Source of the DNA: Bacteroides reticulotermitis JCM 10512
GTDB lineage: Bacteria; Bacteroidota; Bacteroidia; Bacteroidales; Bacteroidaceae
Assembly: GCF_000517545.1 (NCBI RefSeq)
Contig: NZ_BAIV01000011.1
Coordinates: forward strand, 1 to 64,000
DNA length: 64,000 nucleotides
Reading direction: 5' to 3'
Part shown: in pieces, positions 59,374 to 64,000 of the stretch
How positions within the stretch are numbered: the first letter of the stretch is position 1
Layout: each line of letters begins with the position of its first letter
Position numbers and translations under genes: made by a program
The notes under the pieces: generated by a model
Databases searched by the model: none
Told to the model about the DNA's origin: nothing
What the model saw: only the letters and a program-made list of their open reading frames with translations

Positions 59374-61308
59374 TTATTTCCACCATCCCGGCAATTGTCT
59401 CAGATTAGTATTCTTATCAATGTCGTCTTGTGGTATCGGGAACCAATAGCTGATGAATTTTCTTGTTTGATAAACTGTGCGCTTGTAGTAGTTGTCACGA
59501 TCTTCTTTCTTTGCCAACATATTCATCCCCCAGTACTTTCCACTCAGTACTGTTTCGGCCTCTTTCCAACGGCGTAAATCATACCAACGTAAACCACATT
59601 CACAATTCATCTCAACTCTTCTTTCGCGACGGATCAAATCACGCATTACTAACGGATCTGCAGGCGCAGTGATTTTTCCCGGTTCGGCTCCTACACTATA
59701 CAAGGGGATGCCAGCTCTTTCACGTACCTTATTAAGGTATTTCAAGATCTCGACTTTATTTGCATCGTATGTACCTTTTTCAATACTATATTCGTTCAAG
59801 GACTCAGCATAGCTCAAGTATCCCTCTGCCAATCGATACAAAGCTCCCTGACGTGTTTTATAATTACCGCTACTGGCAGAAGGTATCGCTGTGGGGTCCA
59901 CACGCTTACGCACCAGATAACCGGAACTCGGAGAGTCATGCGATGGCCCTCCATCCTCACCACCATTAAAGTAGTTGACCGACTTCTTTTTACCCCAATG
60001 ATACTCTTCGTTATACAGCACGGAAATATAGAAACGGGGTTCGCGACTACAATACATTTTATATGTATCTTTGGGTACAATCACATTCTGATCTTTGAAG
60101 GCATCCCCGTTAGCTGTAGCATAACTCCACTTGGTATTATACAGCTCATCTGCTGCTGAATACCCTTCTTCACTATACCCTGATCCATCGTTAATCACAG
60201 GTGTTCCGCCTTCATTTGTATACCCGGTGATAGGAGCCAATCCATTTTTCATAAAAAAGGCGTCTACCAACAACTGTGTCACACCAATAGCACCTGCACC
60301 ACCCATACTACGAGGATTGGACTGGCGGTCATACCACCCCGCATCATCGTATGTCCGGGGATAGATTATCTCTAAATTCCCTTGATTACGACGAAGCATT
60401 AACGCATTCTGATAAGAAAGGAATGGGTCGATCTCTTCACCATTACTCAAATATTCCACATATAATTTGTGCCCCGCTTTTTCTGCCTCATCAATCAATA
60501 GTTTATTTGCATCAACCGCTTGTTTCCAGCGCTCAGGGTTATGCGTAGAATTAAAGATCTCTATGCCGTCGCAGTTCTTCATATTTACCATATCCGTATC
60601 CTGATTACCATTCACCAGATCGCTCGCTGCAAAAGTCAACAAGCGGGCACGCATAGCTAGACAAATTAAAGACGTAATACGACCGTATTTATTGTCATCA
60701 TCATAATATGGAGGCAGACTTTTGGATGCTTCCAGCATTTCATTGGCTGCCCAATCTACTACAGTGTCAAAAGGTTCTTGCTTCAACATCAACGCTTCTC
60801 CGGTCGTTTCTTCTACCGCTTCATGTATAATAGGTACTGCACCATACGTCATGGCTAACACGGAGTGGAAGTAGCCTATGAAGAAACGACATTCGGCTTT
60901 CATATAGTTTACTTCTTTCTCCGAAACTTCCAATATAGGGTGCGCATACTTAATAAATGTGTATGCCGACCGAATGGCGCGAGGAAAAGTTGTCCAATGG
61001 CCAATTACTCCCGGACTCTCGGCTGTCCAGTTACCATTTTGGTAGAATATGGCTTTAAATCCCTGGGACTCCCATCCTACGGAAGGTGCCATTTCATCAC
61101 CAATCACTTCGGCTCCATCATACGTGTAGAACTTAGGAACAGCACTGTAAATGTAAGCCAACCAACGTTCCATGTTTTTCTTGTTCTCAAAGACAGAGGT
61201 CAAATCCAGCTGGTCATCCGGTTGCTTATCCAGATAGTCTGAACAAGAGGAGATAGGGAACATGGCAATAATGCCTAATACGATTAAGATTATTATTCTA
61301 TTTTTCAT
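59374..61308 (-). CDS. SusD-like surface glycan-binding lipoprotein
   Basis: Intact 644-residue SusD/RagB protein with lipobox PISSCSDYLDKQP (Cys22). SusD features are KAECRFFIGYFHSVLAMTYG (TPR region), TRQGALYRLAEGYLSYAESL, KYLNKVRERAGIPLY and DLIRRERRVEMNCECGLRWYDLRRW near the C-terminus. It pairs with the SusC 12 bases upstream and should bind the glycan of the second locus. Confidence 0.95.
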   Translation of the reverse strand: MKNRIIILIVLGIIAMFPISSCSDYLDKQPDDQLDLTSVFENKKNMERWLAYIYSAVPKFYTYDGAEVIGDEMAPSVGWESQGFKAIFYQNGNWTAESPGVIGHWTTFPRAIRSAYTFIKYAHPILEVSEKEVNYMKAECRFFIGYFHSVLAMTYGAVPIIHEAVEETTGEALMLKQEPFDTVVDWAANEMLEASKSLPPYYDDDNKYGRITSLICLAMRARLLTFAASDLVNGNQDTDMVNMKNCDGIEIFNSTHNPERWKQAVDANKLLIDEAEKAGHKLYVEYLSNGEEIDPFLSYQNALMLRRNQGNLEIIYPRTYDDAGWYDRQSNPRSMGGAGAIGVTQLLVDAFFMKNGLAPITGYTNEGGTPVINDGSGYSEEGYSAADELYNTKWSYATANGDAFKDQNVIVPKDTYKMYCSREPRFYISVLYNEEYHWGKKKSVNYFNGGEDGGPSHDSPSSGYLVRKRVDPTAIPSASSGNYKTRQGALYRLAEGYLSYAESLNEYSIEKGTYDANKVEILKYLNKVRERAGIPLYSVGAEPGKITAPADPLVMRDLIRRERRVEMNCECGLRWYDLRRWKEAETVLSGKYWGMNMLAKKEDRDNYYKRTVYQTRKFISYWFPIPQDDIDKNTNLRQLPGWWK

Positions 61309-61320
61309 ACTATTATTTCT

Positions 61321-64000
61321 TTAGAATCTTATTTCAAAACCTGCTGATAATGATTTCATTGCCGGATAAGCGGCACCGGTAGTCGAACTCAGTTCCGGAT
61401 CCCACAACTTGAAATCAGAGAAGGTTAACAAATTTGTTCCTCTAACAAATAGCCGTGCTCCGGAAAGGCGAATATCCTGCATCCATCTCTTGGGAAATGA
61501 GTATCCCAGTTCTATATTCTTCAGACGCATAAAACTCATATTACGCAACCACCATGTTGAGACCTGGCTATTATTGGAATTCGTTCCATAATCCAAACGA
61601 GGATAAAACACATGCTGGCTTGGTTTTTCTGCTGTCCAACGATCTTCATAGTTAGTAAATATGTTGTAGGTAGTTCCTTTGTTAGAAGCTGGTATAATGT
61701 TTCCGGAAAGCGTATTCCAGGTTCTTCCGAGTCCTTGGAACAGAACGCCAAAGTCAAGGTCTTTCCAACGCATATTCAAACCGAATCCATAAACTATTTC
61801 CGGAGTCAAAGGACCGCCTATAGCTGTTTTATCATATGTATCAATAGCGCCGTCTTTATTTACATCAACGTACTTGACATCGCCCGGGCGCACTGTAGCC
61901 GCAAAACTCTGAGTCGCAATTCCCTCTTTAAGTTTTCCGGTAGCCACATCGTCGAAATCGTCTTCCGTAAAAAGTCGATCGGCCACATAACCAAAACGCT
62001 GATCGAAGGAGTGCCCGGTTTTAGCACGGTTGGTTCCAATGACCGCCTTCGGCTCATCCCATTCCGTCACTTTGTTATGTGCATAAGTGAAAGTCCCCAT
62101 TAAACTGACAAACCAATCTTTATTAATCTGCTTATTGACGTTCAGTGTAGCCTCTGCACCTCGATTTGTTACTTTACCGAAATTACTCCACGGTTGTTTG
62201 ATAAACCCGGCGGTAGCAGGAATTGAAGAACGCTCCATAAATATATTATGGCGACGCTCATCGAATAACTCCAGTTGTAAATCAACCATTCCCTTAAATA
62301 GTCCAAGCTCAAGACCGATATTGGCCTTGTTTACAATTTCCCAAGTTAAATCGGGCACAGCAAATTCTCCTTCAGCCATGCCTACGCGAGAATATCCCCC
62401 TTCAACACCCCAGTTATATTGTCCCAATGTGTTCCAGTCATCCTGAATAGTAGAGAGATAAGCGAAACGGCGTCCTCCTAGGTTCGAGTTACCTACTTGC
62501 CCGTAAGAGGCACGTATCTTTAGTTTCGAAATCGTATTGCGTATCGGTTGCATAAATGCTTCTTCTGAGATAATCCAGCCAATGGCACCTGAAGGGAAAA
62601 AGCCGTACCGCTTACCTTTAGCGAAGTTTTCCGAACCATTGTATCCAAAGTTAAACTCAGCCACATATTTTCCACCATATGTATATGAGGCTCGACCGGC
62701 AACTCCCTGAGTCCGATAAGGCAATTTATCGCCATCATCGTAATGCCGTCTATTGTATAAGAGCATACCGGATACAGCATGTTTTTGAGCAAAGACACGA
62801 TCATAATACATAGCTGCTTCCATATACAGGCTCTTATTTCCATAACTACCTGATGGAGAGTGTCCCAAGAAATTCGTCCCATTTTCTTTGATACTGAGAA
62901 TTAACTCACCCTCTTCGTTTCTTCCACTTGCTGCATTGTAGTAATCAGGACTCTTGGAGCGTACTACTGTACCGGTAGAATATCTGTCAAAAGAAAAAGT
63001 TCCTTTCACTTTCAAACCCGATGTAACAAACTTCAAATCCTGTTCTAGTGAGAATAATGTTTCAATCTTACTAGCACTAGTACGTTGATATCCATGCTGA
63101 GTAGCCCATGACCAAACATTGTATTCCTCTGTTGCAGCAATCTCACCCGTAGAATATTGAATGGGAAACTGAAAAGGAACAGCACGAAACGCATTATTAA
63201 AAATTGTGCTAACACTCTTTGTCGTAGAATTACGATCTTGTAAATATCCACCGATGTTAAAACGTAACTGCGTTGTTGGAGATAGCTTCAAATCCACATT
63301 AGAGCGTACATTATAACGTTGTAGTTTGAGTGATGGATCCCATTCCTGCTTTTTGTCGCGCTCCAAAATACCATGCTCGTTATACACAGCCGCAACAAAT
63401 GAATAACGTAAAACTTCCGTACCTCCACTAATATCCAACGTAACTCGCTGGTTAGAGGCATAGTCTTTGGAAATAGCATCAATCCAGTCTACATCCGGAT
63501 ACAAGTCCGGGTCATATCCGGCCCTCGTTTTCGCTATTCTATCGGTATAAATAGGAGACTGTCCGGTATCCACCAACACATCGTCCAACAATTGCATATA
63601 ATCGGCAGCACCAATATATTTCGGTAGTTTAACCGGTTGTGTGAAAGCAAACTCACTTTTAACTACCACCCTTGGCTTACCTACTGCTCCTCGCTTAGTG
63701 TTGATCAAAATTACGCCATTCGCTCCACGTACCCCATAAACGGCGCTGGCAGCAGCATCCTTCAATACAGAGAAAGACTCTATTTCTTCCGGATCGATAT
63801 TATCTAAACTACGTTCAATTCCATCAACTAGCACGAGTGGTGTTTGTCCAGCCGTTTGAAAGGTGCTGATTCCCCGGATCCAAAATGATGAGTTGTCATA
63901 GCCCGGTTCTCCTGAACGCTGAACCCCGATTATTCCTGTAACAACCCCTGCCAAATTGTTACTCAATGAACGAGTAGTGGACACTTTAAGTTTCGCCGGT
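61321..64000 (-). CDS. SusC-like TonB-dependent receptor (partial, cut by window edge)
   Basis: The frame stays open to the last base of the window, so the N-terminal signal peptide, regulatory-like domain and first part of the plug are missing. About 890 residues remain. They begin in the plug (KVSTTRSLSNNLAGVVTG; FWIRGISTF; PLVLVDGIERSLDNIDPEEI; ASAVYGVRGANGVILI) and run through the barrel to a terminal AGFEIRF. The GTG at 63984 is an internal codon, not a start. SusD, SusE and the lipoprotein follow on the same strand. Confidence 0.95.
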   Translation of the reverse strand, partial: PAKLKVSTTRSLSNNLAGVVTGIIGVQRSGEPGYDNSSFWIRGISTFQTAGQTPLVLVDGIERSLDNIDPEEIESFSVLKDAAASAVYGVRGANGVILINTKRGAVGKPRVVVKSEFAFTQPVKLPKYIGAADYMQLLDDVLVDTGQSPIYTDRIAKTRAGYDPDLYPDVDWIDAISKDYASNQRVTLDISGGTEVLRYSFVAAVYNEHGILERDKKQEWDPSLKLQRYNVRSNVDLKLSPTTQLRFNIGGYLQDRNSTTKSVSTIFNNAFRAVPFQFPIQYSTGEIAATEEYNVWSWATQHGYQRTSASKIETLFSLEQDLKFVTSGLKVKGTFSFDRYSTGTVVRSKSPDYYNAASGRNEEGELILSIKENGTNFLGHSPSGSYGNKSLYMEAAMYYDRVFAQKHAVSGMLLYNRRHYDDGDKLPYRTQGVAGRASYTYGGKYVAEFNFGYNGSENFAKGKRYGFFPSGAIGWIISEEAFMQPIRNTISKLKIRASYGQVGNSNLGGRRFAYLSTIQDDWNTLGQYNWGVEGGYSRVGMAEGEFAVPDLTWEIVNKANIGLELGLFKGMVDLQLELFDERRHNIFMERSSIPATAGFIKQPWSNFGKVTNRGAEATLNVNKQINKDWFVSLMGTFTYAHNKVTEWDEPKAVIGTNRAKTGHSFDQRFGYVADRLFTEDDFDDVATGKLKEGIATQSFAATVRPGDVKYVDVNKDGAIDTYDKTAIGGPLTPEIVYGFGLNMRWKDLDFGVLFQGLGRTWNTLSGNIIPASNKGTTYNIFTNYEDRWTAEKPSQHVFYPRLDYGTNSNNSQVSTWWLRNMSFMRLKNIELGYSFPKRWMQDIRLSGARLFVRGTNLLTFSDFKLWDPELSSTTGAAYPAMKSLSAGFEIRF

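Noticed and set aside
1..64000. Insertion sequences, integrases or phage genes
   Set aside because: No transposase, recombinase or phage-structural motif was recognised in any frame.

Overview
The window reads as the chromosome of a gut Bacteroidales bacterium, most like Bacteroides or Phocaeicola. Three things point there: SusC/SusD outer-membrane pairs followed by long runs of secreted carbohydrate-active enzymes, lipoproteins with acidic residues just after the lipobox cysteine, and promoters matching the Bacteroides -7 consensus TAnnTTTG, several with a TTTG-like -33 element 19 nt upstream. The species cannot be named from sequence alone.

Layout. (1) 1-34.35 kb is a large pectin locus aimed at rhamnogalacturonan I (RG-I). 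A SusC/SusD pair, a GH105, a GH43-like enzyme and a two-domain acetylesterase lie on the + strand. A convergent PL11 lyase follows. Next is a minus-strand block: SGNH hydrolase, GH28, GH35, GH28, GH42, and a double GH43 with a C-terminal F5/8-type module. A divergent promoter region at 23.74-23.98 kb then starts a tightly coupled plus-strand operon: GH2, CE12-type esterase, GH28, small DUF4450-like protein, GH28, GH106. (2) 34.35-35.47 kb is a gene-free, repeat-rich gap. (3) 35.4-47.3 kb is a housekeeping island: HU, two rhomboid proteases, an EEP-family phosphodiesterase, an M3 peptidase, fused SecDF, tRNA-Arg(CCT) and KorA/KorB. (4) 47.7-64 kb is a second polysaccharide utilisation locus, all on the minus strand: SusC (cut by the window edge), SusD, SusE-like, a DUF4832-like lipoprotein, a GH2 beta-glucuronidase with the NxK motif, a DUF4886-like SGNH protein, two GH3 enzymes and a GH105. 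Its target looks like an acidic, beta-glucosidic glycan but is not identified here.

How the genes fit together. In locus 1, SusC/D would import RG-I oligosaccharides. The esterases deacetylate, PL11 cuts the Rha-GalA backbone, GH105 removes the unsaturated uronate left by the lyase, GH28 and GH106 take off GalA and Rha in turn, and GH35/GH42/GH2/GH43 strip galactan and arabinan side chains. In locus 2, GH105 and the glucuronidase would remove uronates and the GH3 pair beta-linked glucose or similar sugars. Neither locus has a regulator (hybrid two-component system, SusR or ECF sigma/anti-sigma) inside the window.

Two cautions and leads. At least 18 genes, including secDF, korB and a rhomboid gene, are split by frameshifts. 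Every one can be repaired by restoring one (sometimes two) bases, nearly always to a short homopolymer, and the repaired lengths all come out as multiples of three. I read these as deletion-type sequencing errors and annotate the genes as whole. The most unusual structure is a set of intergenic palindrome arrays with a shared 21-22 nt pitch but different motifs, at 12.94, 34.66, 35.02 and 47.61 kb. One motif (GCCCAGGGC) occurs in two arrays about 35 kb apart.
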